A stretch of DNA of 64,000 nucleotides from an uncultured Gammaproteobacteria bacterium (GTDB lineage Bacteria > Pseudomonadota > Gammaproteobacteria > Magnimaribacterales > D2472), in contig CAJXAZ010000001.1 in the NCBI GenBank assembly GCA_913050015.1, positions 12,411 through 76,410 on the forward strand. The letters are read 5' to 3'. Under the pieces are notes generated by a model. The model made no database searches. It was not told the origin of the DNA and saw only the letters and a program-made list of their open reading frames with translations. Numbering within the stretch: the first letter of the stretch is position 1; every line of letters starts with the position of its first letter. The translations under genes were made by a program, and so were the position numbers. Positions 9,076-17,594 of this stretch are shown here, one piece after another.

Positions 9076-9513
9076 ATGTTTAAAATATCTTTATTGGATC
9101 AGATGGATCTAGAGGAGGCATATGGAATTGAGCTATCTACAAACCCCACGCCATGGTCTTACGAAAACTTCACTTCTTCCTTTAAGGTTGGCCACCACGG
9201 TTTAGTTTGCAAGGAAAACGCCGTAATAATAGGTTTCTTAATCTTTTCACCTATTAAGCCAGAGGCACATTTACTTAGCATTGCTGTCAAAGAAACTCAT
9301 GAGAGAAGAGGTGTGGGAAGTCTTCTTATTAGCTCTATGAATAAGCAATGCATGGCTATGAAGATTACTCAGGTATTTCTAGAGGTTAGAGCTGGAAATG
9401 AGAAAGCTATTTCATTCTATGAGGGCCATAACTTTTCAAAAGATGCCATAAGAGAGAAGTATTACTCTGGAGAAGTTCCTGAAGATGCCTTACTAATGTC
9501 GTTAAGCCTCTAA
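9076..9513 (+). CDS. rimI: Ribosomal protein S18 alanine N-acetyltransferase (RimI-type GNAT)
   Basis: RimI acetylates the N-terminal alanine of ribosomal protein S18. The 145-residue protein is a single GNAT domain. The acetyl-CoA pyrophosphate loop is ERRGVGSLLI (around residues 76-85), preceded by LLSIAVKETH and followed by FLEVRAGNEKAISFYEGHNF, the characteristic RimI block with an N near the active site and a tyrosine in the SFYE segment. It begins 1 bp after holD, matching the E. coli operon. It ends 31 bp from the convergent peroxidase gene. Confidence 0.92.
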   Translation: MFKISLLDQMDLEEAYGIELSTNPTPWSYENFTSSFKVGHHGLVCKENAVIIGFLIFSPIKPEAHLLSIAVKETHERRGVGSLLISSMNKQCMAMKITQVFLEVRAGNEKAISFYEGHNFSKDAIREKYYSGEVPEDALLMSLSL

Positions 9514-9544
9514 GCCTTTCTTCCTTAACCAGTTATGCTGAGAA

Positions 9545-10042
9545 TTACAGAAGCTTTACAATATCTGATTCAATGTCTTCGGGCTTTGTAGTTGGGCCAT
9601 AGCGCTTAATAACCTGACCAGTCTTGTTAACAAGAAACTTAGAAAAATTCCATTTAATACCTTTTGTTCCTAGTATGCCAGGACGCTCTTTTTTAAGAAA
9701 ATCATAAAAAGGGTCAGCACTTTCGCCATTAACATCAATTTTATTAAATATTTTAAAAGAAACATCATATTTTTCAGTACAAAAGAATTGTATCTCTTCG
9801 TTTGAACCGGGTTCTTGACCTCTAAACTGATTACAAGGAAAACCTAATATCTCTAAACCGCTGCTAGCATGATCATCATGAAGCTTTTGAAGGCCTTTAT
9901 ATTGGTAGGTAAAACCACATTCGCTAGCAACGTTCACCACCAATAGAACTTTTTCTTTAAAAGAATCAATGGGCACATCTTGCATTTGCGAATCCTTAAC
10001 AACAAAATCATAGATATTTTTTACATCATTCTCTCTACTCAT
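9545..10042 (-). CDS. Glutathione peroxidase family protein, copy 2
   Basis: A 165-residue thiol peroxidase of the GPx/BtuE family, reducing peroxides at a catalytic cysteine. NVASECGFT places that cysteine at residue 42. LGFPCNQFRGQEPG supplies the conserved glutamine and a possible resolving cysteine, and WNFSKFLV the conserved tryptophan. The selenocysteine of animal enzymes is a plain cysteine here. No signal peptide is visible, so it should be cytoplasmic. It overlaps the upstream paralogue by 8 bp and is surely co-transcribed with it. Bacterial members often use thioredoxin rather than glutathione; the reductant cannot be read from the sequence. Confidence 0.94.
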   Translation of the reverse strand: MSRENDVKNIYDFVVKDSQMQDVPIDSFKEKVLLVVNVASECGFTYQYKGLQKLHDDHASSGLEILGFPCNQFRGQEPGSNEEIQFFCTEKYDVSFKIFNKIDVNGESADPFYDFLKKERPGILGTKGIKWNFSKFLVNKTGQVIKRYGPTTKPEDIESDIVKLL

Positions 10043-10520
10043 TAATTAACCTCTCTATATCACTCTTTATTTCACTTGGCTCAGACTTCGGGCCAAACCT
10101 TTTTACAATTTTGCCATTCTTACCAATTAAAAATTTAGTAAAGTTCCATTCAATATTCTCTGATCCAGATTCTCCTGGATGATCTTTTTTAAGGAATTCA
10201 TAAATGGGCGATGCATTATCACCATTAACTTCTATCTTATCGAAGATAGGAAATCCCACTTCATATTTTTCAGTACAAAAGAACTGTATCTCTTCATTTG
10301 TTCCGGGCTCTTGTGCTCCAAATTGATTACAAGGAAACCCTAGGATTTCAAAACCATCTTTTTGATAATCGTTATAGAGACTTTGAAGGCCCTCATATTG
10401 ATATGTGAGACCGCATTCACTTGCTACATTTACAACTAATAGAACCTTGTCCTGATATTCTGATAAAGACACATCTTGCATATCAGCATTCTTAACATTT
10501 AGATCGTAGATATTTAGCAT
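10035..10520 (-). CDS. Glutathione peroxidase family protein, copy 1
   Basis: Paralogue of the next gene, with the same order of motifs (NVASECGLT with C36, LGFPCNQFGAQEPG, WNFTKFLI) and 161 residues from the chosen start. I chose the ATG at 10520 rather than an upstream one at 10547. An AAGGAG Shine-Dalgarno sequence lies at 10528-10533 with a 7-base spacer, and the product then begins at the same place as copy 2 (MLNIYDLNV against NDVKNIYDF). The 3' end overlaps the start of copy 2 by 8 bp. A perfect inverted repeat lies 30-65 bp upstream. The pair looks like a local tandem duplication that has since diverged. Confidence 0.94.
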   Translation of the reverse strand: MLNIYDLNVKNADMQDVSLSEYQDKVLLVVNVASECGLTYQYEGLQSLYNDYQKDGFEILGFPCNQFGAQEPGTNEEIQFFCTEKYEVGFPIFDKIEVNGDNASPIYEFLKKDHPGESGSENIEWNFTKFLIGKNGKIVKRFGPKSEPSEIKSDIERLINE

Positions 10521-10550
10521 TATTATTCTCCTTAATAAATAAATCATTAT

Positions 10551-10585
10551 ATATAGATTTAATATGTAAATCTTTAAATCTATAT
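10551..10585. promoter_or_regulatory. Perfect 11-bp inverted repeat between divergent genes
   Basis: ATATAGATTTA at 10551-10561 is exactly complementary to TAAATCTATAT at 10575-10585, with a 13-base spacer. A third TAAATCT copy lies inside the spacer at 10567-10573. It lies in the 155 bp between the tandem peroxidase genes (minus) and the ElaA-like gene (plus). Its position is where an operator for the peroxidase promoter would be. There is no adjacent T-run that would make it a terminator. The repeat is directly visible; regulatory use is inferred. The rest of this gap shows no other structure I can defend. Confidence 0.4.
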
Positions 10586-10675
10586 TTAGAAATACTATTT
10601 ATGGCTTACGCATATGAATGGATATTATTCTCAAGAAATATATAATTATTTAAGATTAATTACTTATCTTTTATC

Positions 10676-11152
10676 TTGCAGAAATCTTTAAAAATAAATT
10701 ACGTTTGGAAGAAATTCTTAGAATTAACTACAGAAGAATTGTATGCATTAATAAATTTAAGACAAAAAGTTTTTATTGTTGAGCAAGATTGTCCATACGT
10801 TGATGCTGATTATTCAGATCAAGATGCATCCCACTTACTTGGCTATGATGGAGATAATCTTATTGCATATTTAAGAGCATTTCCTCCAGGAATTAAATAT
10901 GAGGGCTCTTCGTTGGGAAGAATTGTTACAGAGATTAATATGAGAGGTGGGGGTATAGGAAAGACACTTACCCAAGAAGGAGTCAATTTTCTTTCAAATC
11001 TATATCCAGATAATGAGATTATTATTTCAGCTCAACATAGGCTTGAGCACTTCTATAAAGAATTGGGTTTTGTATCAAGGGGAGAGGTCTATTTAGAAGA
11101 TGATATTGATCACATTCAGATGTTTTTAGTACCTGAAAATACTATTCAATAA
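10676..11152 (+). CDS. elaA: ElaA-family GNAT acetyltransferase
   Basis: A 158-residue protein of the ElaA family of GNAT N-acyltransferases, whose substrate is not established. It matches E. coli ElaA in series: LYALINLRQKVFIVEQDCPY, then LGYDGDNLIAYLRAF, SLGRIVTEINMRGGGIGKTL, AQHRLEHFYKELGF and YLEDDIDHIQM. The pyrophosphate loop is MRGGGIGKTL. The only usable start is TTG at 10676 without a good Shine-Dalgarno sequence, so the exact N-terminus is uncertain. Its 3' end overlaps the convergent valS stop by 11 bp, at the point where valS is cut short. Confidence 0.88.
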   Translation: MQKSLKINYVWKKFLELTTEELYALINLRQKVFIVEQDCPYVDADYSDQDASHLLGYDGDNLIAYLRAFPPGIKYEGSSLGRIVTEINMRGGGIGKTLTQEGVNFLSNLYPDNEIIISAQHRLEHFYKELGFVSRGEVYLEDDIDHIQMFLVPENTIQ

Positions 11153-13361
11153 TTTGAGTTTTAAATAATAAGGTATGAATCTCTTCAGTGATGAATGGGG
11201 CAAATGGATGCATCATCATTAAAATTTCTTTCAGCATAGGCCTCAGATTATCTGTTTCACCAGATTTTTTAGATTCCTCAATATATACATCACAAAATTT
11301 ATTCCAAAAAAATTCATAGACCTCATTTATTGCAAAATCTAATCTGTAATCTTCTATATTTTTTTGTATTTTACTTCTTGTTTTTTCAAACTCTTCTTTA
11401 ATCCATCTATCAGTATCAGTTTTAGGCTCAAAAGAATCATTCCCGACAGGGTAGCCATTAATAAACCTAGCTGCATTCCAAATTTTTGTACAAAAATTTC
11501 TGTAGCCTTTCAGTCTTCCTAACTCAAAACTAATATCTTTAGTATGAGTGGCCAAAGAAAAGAAAGTCATTCTAAGTGCATCAGTTCCATAGGATTCAAT
11601 TCCATTGGGAAACTGATTTCTAGTTTTGCGCTCTATCTTTTCCGCTATTCCTTCCTGCATAAGATTAGAAGTTCTCTTTTCAACTAGATCGTCTTGAGAA
11701 ATGCCATATATCAAATCCAGAGGATCAATAACATTACCTTTCGATTTAGACATTTTTTGCCCGTTTTCATCTCTGATTAAGCCGGTTACATAGACATCCT
11801 TAAATGGTATCTGATCGGTAAATTCAAGACTCATCATCATCATTCTCGCAACCCAGAAAAATATAATATCAAACCCAGTTACTAGTAATGATGTTGGAAA
11901 GTGTTTTTTATAATCTTCGGTTTCGTTGGGCCATCCCATTGAAGCAAAAGGCCATAAACTAGAAGAGAACCATGTATCTAGAACATCCTCATCTTGATTT
12001 AACACTCTATCATCTAGCTTATATTGAGCTCTAACCTCTGACTCACTATGACCTACATAAACATTACCTTCTTTATCATACCAAGCCGGTATTCTATGTC
12101 CCCACCAAATCTGTCTGCTGATACACCAGTCTTGGATATTATCCATCCAGTTAAAGTATGTTTTATCCCAGTTTTGAGGATGGAATTTAATTTCTCCTTT
12201 ATTAACAGCATCGTTAGCTCTAGCAGCCATCTCAGCAGTTTTTACATACCATTGATGGCTTAACTTAGGCTCTATAACAACATTAGACCTTTCGCCCCTA
12301 GGAACGCTTATATGATGCTTTTCTTCTTTTTCCAAAAGTGACAATTCAGTTAGTTTTTCAATTACTAGTTTTCTTACTTTAAAACGATCAAGGTTATTAA
12401 AAGGAGCAGGTACATTTTCATTAGACCAAGCATCATCATTAAATATATTTATAGGTTGAAAATCACTATCATTATCTGAAGTTTCAACCACTCCATCGAC
12501 TTCATGTAATGAGTATTTCTTTCCAATTTCATAGTCATTAAAATCATGACCAGGAGTTATTTTTAAGCAACCAGTCCCGAACTCCATATCAACATAATCA
12601 TCACCAATAATGGGTATCTTTCTTCCCACAAAAGGTAAAACAATCTTTTCTCCAATTAAATCTTTATATCGTTCATCTTTAGGATTTACTGCAATGGCCA
12701 TATCACCAAACATAGTCTCAGGTCTTGTTGTGGCAACCACTACAAAATTCTTAGTTCCTTCTATTGGATATTTTATATGCCAAAGTAAGCCATCTTTTTC
12801 TTGTCTAATAACTTCTAAATCAGAAACTGCTGTTTTTAAGGATGGATCCCAATTAACAAGTCTATAACCTCTGTAGATCTTTCCTTTTCTATGCAGTTCG
12901 ACAAAAGCCTTAATGACAGCTTCATTAAATCCATCGTCAAGTGTAAATCTGTATTTATCCCAATCTACGGTATTTCCAAGTCTTTTAATTTGTGAAGTAA
13001 TTTTTTCTTCTGAGTAATCCTTCCAAGACCAAACCTCTTCAAGAAATTTCTCTCTACCTAAGTCTTTTCTAGTTATCTCTTTTTTTGCCAAGTTGTTTTC
13101 AACAACCATTTGAGTAGCAATTCCAGCGTGATCACTACCAACCTGCCAGTATGAATCCTTACCTGCCATATGATTGTATCTAGTATAGAAATCCATGATA
13201 GCGTATTGAAAGCTATGCCCCATATGCAAAGTACCAGTGACATTTGGAGGGGGGATGACTTGAGAGAAGGACTCTGTAGAATTTTCATTCTGAACCTTTC
13301 TCTCAGACCAGACCTTCGCCCACTTTTCCTCTATCTCGGTAGGGTGATACTGTTTATCCAT
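11142..13361 (-). CDS. valS: Valyl-tRNA synthetase lacking the C-terminal region
   Basis: Class I synthetase that charges tRNA-Val and edits threonine. The HIGH element is HMGH at 46-49, inside PPPNVTGTLHMGH. The editing domain contains ATTRPETMFGD, and KMSKS is at 536-540. The anticodon-binding domain stops right after MMMHPFAPFITEEIHTLL. At 739 residues it is about 200 shorter than E. coli ValRS (951): the end of the anticodon-binding bundle and the whole C-terminal coiled coil that grips the tRNA are absent. Translating beyond the stop gives no ValRS-like sequence, and the DNA there is elaA on the other strand. It follows pepA by 15 bp; holC, usually between them, is missing. Confidence 0.93.
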   Translation of the reverse strand: MDKQYHPTEIEEKWAKVWSERKVQNENSTESFSQVIPPPNVTGTLHMGHSFQYAIMDFYTRYNHMAGKDSYWQVGSDHAGIATQMVVENNLAKKEITRKDLGREKFLEEVWSWKDYSEEKITSQIKRLGNTVDWDKYRFTLDDGFNEAVIKAFVELHRKGKIYRGYRLVNWDPSLKTAVSDLEVIRQEKDGLLWHIKYPIEGTKNFVVVATTRPETMFGDMAIAVNPKDERYKDLIGEKIVLPFVGRKIPIIGDDYVDMEFGTGCLKITPGHDFNDYEIGKKYSLHEVDGVVETSDNDSDFQPINIFNDDAWSNENVPAPFNNLDRFKVRKLVIEKLTELSLLEKEEKHHISVPRGERSNVVIEPKLSHQWYVKTAEMAARANDAVNKGEIKFHPQNWDKTYFNWMDNIQDWCISRQIWWGHRIPAWYDKEGNVYVGHSESEVRAQYKLDDRVLNQDEDVLDTWFSSSLWPFASMGWPNETEDYKKHFPTSLLVTGFDIIFFWVARMMMMSLEFTDQIPFKDVYVTGLIRDENGQKMSKSKGNVIDPLDLIYGISQDDLVEKRTSNLMQEGIAEKIERKTRNQFPNGIESYGTDALRMTFFSLATHTKDISFELGRLKGYRNFCTKIWNAARFINGYPVGNDSFEPKTDTDRWIKEEFEKTRSKIQKNIEDYRLDFAINEVYEFFWNKFCDVYIEESKKSGETDNLRPMLKEILMMMHPFAPFITEEIHTLLFKTQIIE

Positions 13362-13376
13362 GTTCTTGGAATTTTT

Positions 13377-14894
13377 CTACTTTAGTTTTTTACTTAACAA
13401 CAACTCACTTAAAAGTGGGACAGGCCTTCCTGTTCCAGCTTTAACTGGAGAGCTATGTGATGCAGTTGCAGCTATATCTATATGAGCCCATTTATAATCA
13501 TTTGTAAATTTAGATAAGAAAGCAGCAGCATGAATAGTTCCAGCTTCTCTTCCTCCACCTATATTTGCTAAATCAGCATAAGATGTTTTGGTGCATGATT
13601 GATGCTCATCCCAAAGCGGAAGCTGCCAAGCTCTATCACCTGACTCTTCACCCGAGCTAATAATCATATCGGCAAGATGTTGGTCATTTGCCATAACTCC
13701 ACTAGCATGTCTTCCAAGGGCAACCACGACTGCACCTGTAAGAGTAGCCATATCGATTACATAAGAAGGTTTATATTTACCTACGAATGTAAGAGCATCT
13801 GCAAGGATTAATCGACCTTCAGCATCTGTATTTAAGATTTCAATTGTTTGGCCAGACATTGAAGTTACAACATCACCTGGTTTAGTAGCGGTCGATGAGC
13901 ACATATTTTCTGCACAAGCCATAACACCAACAACATTAACGTTAGCATCTAATCTCGCTAGAGTAGACATAACACCAAATACTGTTGCAGCACCGCACAT
14001 GTCCCATTTCATTTCATCCATACCAGGACTCGGCTTAATAGAAACCCCACCTGTATCAAAAGTTACCCCTTTTCCAACAAGCGCTATAGGCTTTTCTGAA
14101 GGTTTGCCTCCTTTGTACTCTATAACCATCATTCTAGCTGGCTCTATACTTCCTGCTGAGACGCTAAGGAAAGAACCCATGCCTAGTTTCTCCATATCTT
14201 TTTCATTAAAAGATTTAACCTTTAATTTAGGAAAGTCTTTAGTCATAGCCTTAACTTTCTTTTCAATTATTACTGGAGTGCAATGATTTGCTGGAAGATC
14301 ACCAAGATATTTAGCAGTATTAACACCTTCACCGATGGCATATCCTTTTTTAGCAGCTTGTTTGGCTTTTGTAAGATTAGATCCAGATAGACCCGAAGTT
14401 AATATAGTTAGTTTTTTTACAGATGGCTTCTTGGCTGTTTTATTTTTTGTTTCAGAAAAGATATAAACATTTGACTCTATTGTTTTGGCTATCATTTCAA
14501 TCATCCATAGAGAATCTTTACCTTCAGGACATGCAGTACCGAACATAACTGATATATCTTTAGAGCTAAGTTGGTTTCCTTTTTTAGCAATAACTTTATA
14601 CATATTCAACCATTTATGCATTGGAGTATCTTTCTCTAGACCTTTAACTAAAAGAATATTTTCTGCTGTAATGTCATTTACCTTCGGAAGTAGCATAGAA
14701 GACCCAGCTTCTTTTAAATGTGATGCTATTGTTTTTGATAGATAGCTTTTAGAAGCTTTATCTAGCTCTTTAAAGGATGGATCATTTTTAGTATCCTTAT
14801 TAATTACCAATACAAGCATGTCGGTTTTTAAAGCCTTCAAACTAGTTGTTGATGTATCTTGTAATGAAATGTTATTTAAAACTTTATATGCCAT
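13377..14894 (-). CDS. pepA: Cytosol (leucyl) aminopeptidase PepA
   Basis: A two-metal M17 aminopeptidase that removes N-terminal residues from peptides; in E. coli it also binds DNA in Xer recombination and carAB control. The signature NTDAEGR is at 355-361, preceded by metal-ligand segments GKGVTFDTGG and MKWDMCGAATV. The 505 residues match the family length. Its AGGAG ribosome-binding site lies in the 16 bp gap to the divergent lptF. valS follows in the same direction, and the divergent lptFG pair is conserved in gammaproteobacteria. Confidence 0.96.
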   Translation of the reverse strand: MAYKVLNNISLQDTSTTSLKALKTDMLVLVINKDTKNDPSFKELDKASKSYLSKTIASHLKEAGSSMLLPKVNDITAENILLVKGLEKDTPMHKWLNMYKVIAKKGNQLSSKDISVMFGTACPEGKDSLWMIEMIAKTIESNVYIFSETKNKTAKKPSVKKLTILTSGLSGSNLTKAKQAAKKGYAIGEGVNTAKYLGDLPANHCTPVIIEKKVKAMTKDFPKLKVKSFNEKDMEKLGMGSFLSVSAGSIEPARMMVIEYKGGKPSEKPIALVGKGVTFDTGGVSIKPSPGMDEMKWDMCGAATVFGVMSTLARLDANVNVVGVMACAENMCSSTATKPGDVVTSMSGQTIEILNTDAEGRLILADALTFVGKYKPSYVIDMATLTGAVVVALGRHASGVMANDQHLADMIISSGEESGDRAWQLPLWDEHQSCTKTSYADLANIGGGREAGTIHAAAFLSKFTNDYKWAHIDIAATASHSSPVKAGTGRPVPLLSELLLSKKLK

Positions 14895-14910
14895 TTAAGG
14901 TCTCCTAATT

Positions 14911-16098
14911 ATGGAATTTACTGATAAGATAAATATTGTAATGCATCATAGTTCTCAAGGCATGTATAAAAAAAATATTCTTTCAAAAAGTCTGAATATG
15001 GAGGTTCTAAAATCTTCACTTAGCATCCTATTAATTTTTTTTCTATTAGTGGTCGGTTCAAGGGTTGTAGGCTATTTTGAGCAAGCTGCAGAGGGATACA
15101 TAGATCCTAGTATTATAATGAGCGTTGTTGCGCTGAGGTTCCCAGATTTCATAACTCTTTTAATTCCTTTATCATTTTTTCTTGGAATCCTTATTACTAT
15201 TAGCAGGCTTTATGCTGAAAAGGAGATTTACGGTTTTTTTTCTATAGGACTTGCTCCTATTGATTTAGTTAGATTTTTAGCACCTCAAGCAATCATTTAT
15301 TTTGCTATAACTCTAATGTTAAGTTTGTATGTAGCTCCATACACCAAAGCCTTATCCCAAGAGATTCTTTCAATAGATTCATTTGAAGAGCAAATTGAAG
15401 CACTTCAATCTAAAAAATTATTTTCTCTCAAAGATGGGAGTGGATTTATTTATGCAGAAGATGCAGAGGAAACTAGTCTGAAAGGAGTCAAATTATTTCA
15501 GCCAAATGGCGATAACTCTTTTTTAGTTTTGGCAGATGAATTAATTGTGACTGAAAATGGAAATGATCTAGATCTGAAATTTTTAGATGGATCTTTGTAT
15601 AAAGGTATTTTCTCTAACTCCTCTCAGCTTGTCTCAACTTTTGGAGAATTTAAATTATCTTTGGATAGGGATGTAAGTCAAATCTCCGGAGTAAGCCTGT
15701 CAAAAATATTTGATTACTCATCTACCTCAGACAGTGCTTCTCTTCAATGGAGTATATCAATACCTTTCACCATAATAATTCTACTTTTCATGGGTGTTTA
15801 TATGGGAGCAGTTAAACCAAGACAAGGAAGGTTTTCAGTAATACTTCCAGGCATGCTTGTTTATGTAATGTATTTAAGTCTTTTAATTTATGGAAGAGAG
15901 TCTATTGCGGATAATCCAATCTCAGGCATTGGCTTGTGGTGGGTGCATCTTCTTTTTTGCCTATTTTTAGTAGGTTATATTTTTAAAGATATTGTTAGTT
16001 TCAATAATTCTTCGGCGATAAGTATTAGAGAGAATGTCTATCTAAAATATCTTACTGCCATAATCCTAATTATTTTATTTTTATGGCTGGCGATCTAA
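14911..16098 (+). CDS. lptF: LPS export system permease LptF
   Basis: LptF and LptG form the membrane part of the LptB2FG ABC transporter that pulls lipopolysaccharide from the inner membrane toward the LptA bridge. The 395-residue protein has the expected layout: two or three N-terminal membrane helices (around 32-120), a periplasmic beta-jellyroll domain (about 130-265) and three C-terminal helices. An ATG at 14962 would give the usual family N-terminus. I kept 14911 because AAGG lies at suitable spacing before it, while the site before 14962 is too close. It is divergent from pepA, as in E. coli. Confidence 0.93.
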   Translation: MEFTDKINIVMHHSSQGMYKKNILSKSLNMEVLKSSLSILLIFFLLVVGSRVVGYFEQAAEGYIDPSIIMSVVALRFPDFITLLIPLSFFLGILITISRLYAEKEIYGFFSIGLAPIDLVRFLAPQAIIYFAITLMLSLYVAPYTKALSQEILSIDSFEEQIEALQSKKLFSLKDGSGFIYAEDAEETSLKGVKLFQPNGDNSFLVLADELIVTENGNDLDLKFLDGSLYKGIFSNSSQLVSTFGEFKLSLDRDVSQISGVSLSKIFDYSSTSDSASLQWSISIPFTIIILLFMGVYMGAVKPRQGRFSVILPGMLVYVMYLSLLIYGRESIADNPISGIGLWWVHLLFCLFLVGYIFKDIVSFNNSSAISIRENVYLKYLTAIILIILFLWLAI

Positions 16099-17147
16099 TG
16101 AAGATCTTTAATAAATATCTTATCAAGAGATCATTTTTTATCTCATTCTTTATATTTACAATATTTGCCTTACTCGATTTAGTTTTTAATTTTATTTCAG
16201 AATTAGAAAATTTATCAGATAGCTATACTTTTATTTCAGCCTTGAAATATGTTTTTCTATCCATGCCACATAGTGCAATGAATTTTTTAGAAGGAGCTTG
16301 CTTATTAGGCGTTATGATTTCACTTGGTATTTCCCATCAAGAGGGCAATCTAAATGTTCTTAGATCTAGCGGTAAATCACCTATTCAAATTATTCTAATA
16401 AGCTCAATAGGACCAATGATCTTGGTTTTTTCTTTTCTTTTTGTAGATGAATTATCTTTTAGAGAAATTCATTTAAATGCTCAGATTGAAAAGAGCTTGA
16501 AGCTAAGCGGGAGTCAGGAAGTATCTTCTAATACCCAATGGGTGAAGCATGAAAATGCATTAATAAGTTATACCAATATAACCAGCAACACTATTTTTAA
16601 CGTAAAGTTTGTCAAATCAGCATCAAATAAAGCCATCTACTCCAAAACATCAAACTCAGCAAAAATAAGCAAAAATAGAATTAAATTTGACGACTCACTT
16701 CAGTTTCATAGCTTTAATGGTCAAGGCAACGCTGAAGCATTTGAAGATTTTCTGTTTCCTTTGGTGGCCAGGGTATCTTTTAAGGATATAGAAAATCTAA
16801 GTATTAAAGATGTAAGAAAATACCGACTTCTACTCAGAGGTAATTTAGCCAAAGAAGACCAGCTATTTAAAATGCATCTTGATAAATCTTTTTATAAAAG
16901 AATTTTTTATCCATTTTCTATTTTGGCAATAATAATATTTTTTGGCTCTTTTATATTTAGCTCCCTTCGCGATTCCTCGCCTGCATCTCGAATAGTTTTA
17001 GCTGTTGTTGGAGGGTTTGTTTATAAAGTAATACAAGATTTTTCAATAAGCTTTTTTATATCTTTTAGTTACCCAATTTTTATTGGTGTGATTACACCAG
17101 CAATTCTGCTATTAATTGCTAGCATCTATTCATACAAAAAAATCTAA
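16098..17147 (+). CDS. lptG: LPS export system permease LptG
   Basis: Partner of LptF in the lipopolysaccharide exporter. The 349-residue product has the same plan: N-terminal helices, a periplasmic domain from about 125 to 260, and C-terminal helices. I start it at the ATG inside the lptF stop (TAATG, a one-base overlap), giving MKIFNKYLIKRSFF, which resembles the usual LptG beginning. An ATG five codons upstream (16083) has no ribosome-binding site. The last 4 bp overlap the convergent RDD gene. LPS production in this organism is also supported by lpxB at the window edge. Confidence 0.92.
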   Translation: MKIFNKYLIKRSFFISFFIFTIFALLDLVFNFISELENLSDSYTFISALKYVFLSMPHSAMNFLEGACLLGVMISLGISHQEGNLNVLRSSGKSPIQIILISSIGPMILVFSFLFVDELSFREIHLNAQIEKSLKLSGSQEVSSNTQWVKHENALISYTNITSNTIFNVKFVKSASNKAIYSKTSNSAKISKNRIKFDDSLQFHSFNGQGNAEAFEDFLFPLVARVSFKDIENLSIKDVRKYRLLLRGNLAKEDQLFKMHLDKSFYKRIFYPFSILAIIIFFGSFIFSSLRDSSPASRIVLAVVGGFVYKVIQDFSISFFISFSYPIFIGVITPAILLLIASIYSYKKI

Positions 17148-17554
17148 ATAGGCCTTAAGCCTGTTTTAGACAATACGTCACTGATTGAATGGCCATTCGA
17201 AGAAAAATAGATTTGAATAAGCGGCAGCCCAGCTAGGCTAAATATTAAAAGGTTTGTTATAAATCTAATTGAAGTTTGACGAAGATTGACTTTATTTCCA
17301 TCGAAGCTATAAATTTCTACTTTCCATATAGCCATTCCCAGTGTTTTATTTCCATGAGTCCAAAAGTAACTATAGAAAGCCCAAGTACTAATAAAAACAA
17401 TTAAAAGCCCTAGCCATGGATTTAGTATTTCTCCATTATTCATCCATAAAGCAATAGATCCAACACCAAACCAGACTCCTAGCAGAAGAAAGAGATCGTA
17501 AATAGTAGCTGCAATTCTTTTTAATGGAAAAATGGTATGGGATTTTAGATTCAT
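17144..17554 (-). CDS. RDD family membrane protein
   Basis: A 136-residue membrane protein. It begins with KRIAATIYDLFLLLGVWFG (about residues 11-29), the R-x-x-A-x-x-x-D pattern of the RDD family (PF06271). Further helices lie around 35-65 and 102-122, and TLGMAIWKVEIY matches the second conserved family block (G-x-R-x-x-x-L-x-V). RDD proteins are poorly characterised; some are linked to transport, so no function is assigned. It is convergent with lptG (4 bp overlap) and divergent from the peptide transporter gene with a 40 bp gap. Confidence 0.85.
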   Translation of the reverse strand: MNLKSHTIFPLKRIAATIYDLFLLLGVWFGVGSIALWMNNGEILNPWLGLLIVFISTWAFYSYFWTHGNKTLGMAIWKVEIYSFDGNKVNLRQTSIRFITNLLIFSLAGLPLIQIYFSSNGHSISDVLSKTGLRPI

Positions 17555-17594
17555 TTTGCTATAGTAATTAAATTACTTAAAAGAATAAATCATT

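Noticed and set aside
11060..11141. Possible frameshift restoring the missing ValRS C-terminus
   Set aside because: Reading past the stop gives no ValRS-like sequence, and this DNA is well explained as elaA on the other strand.
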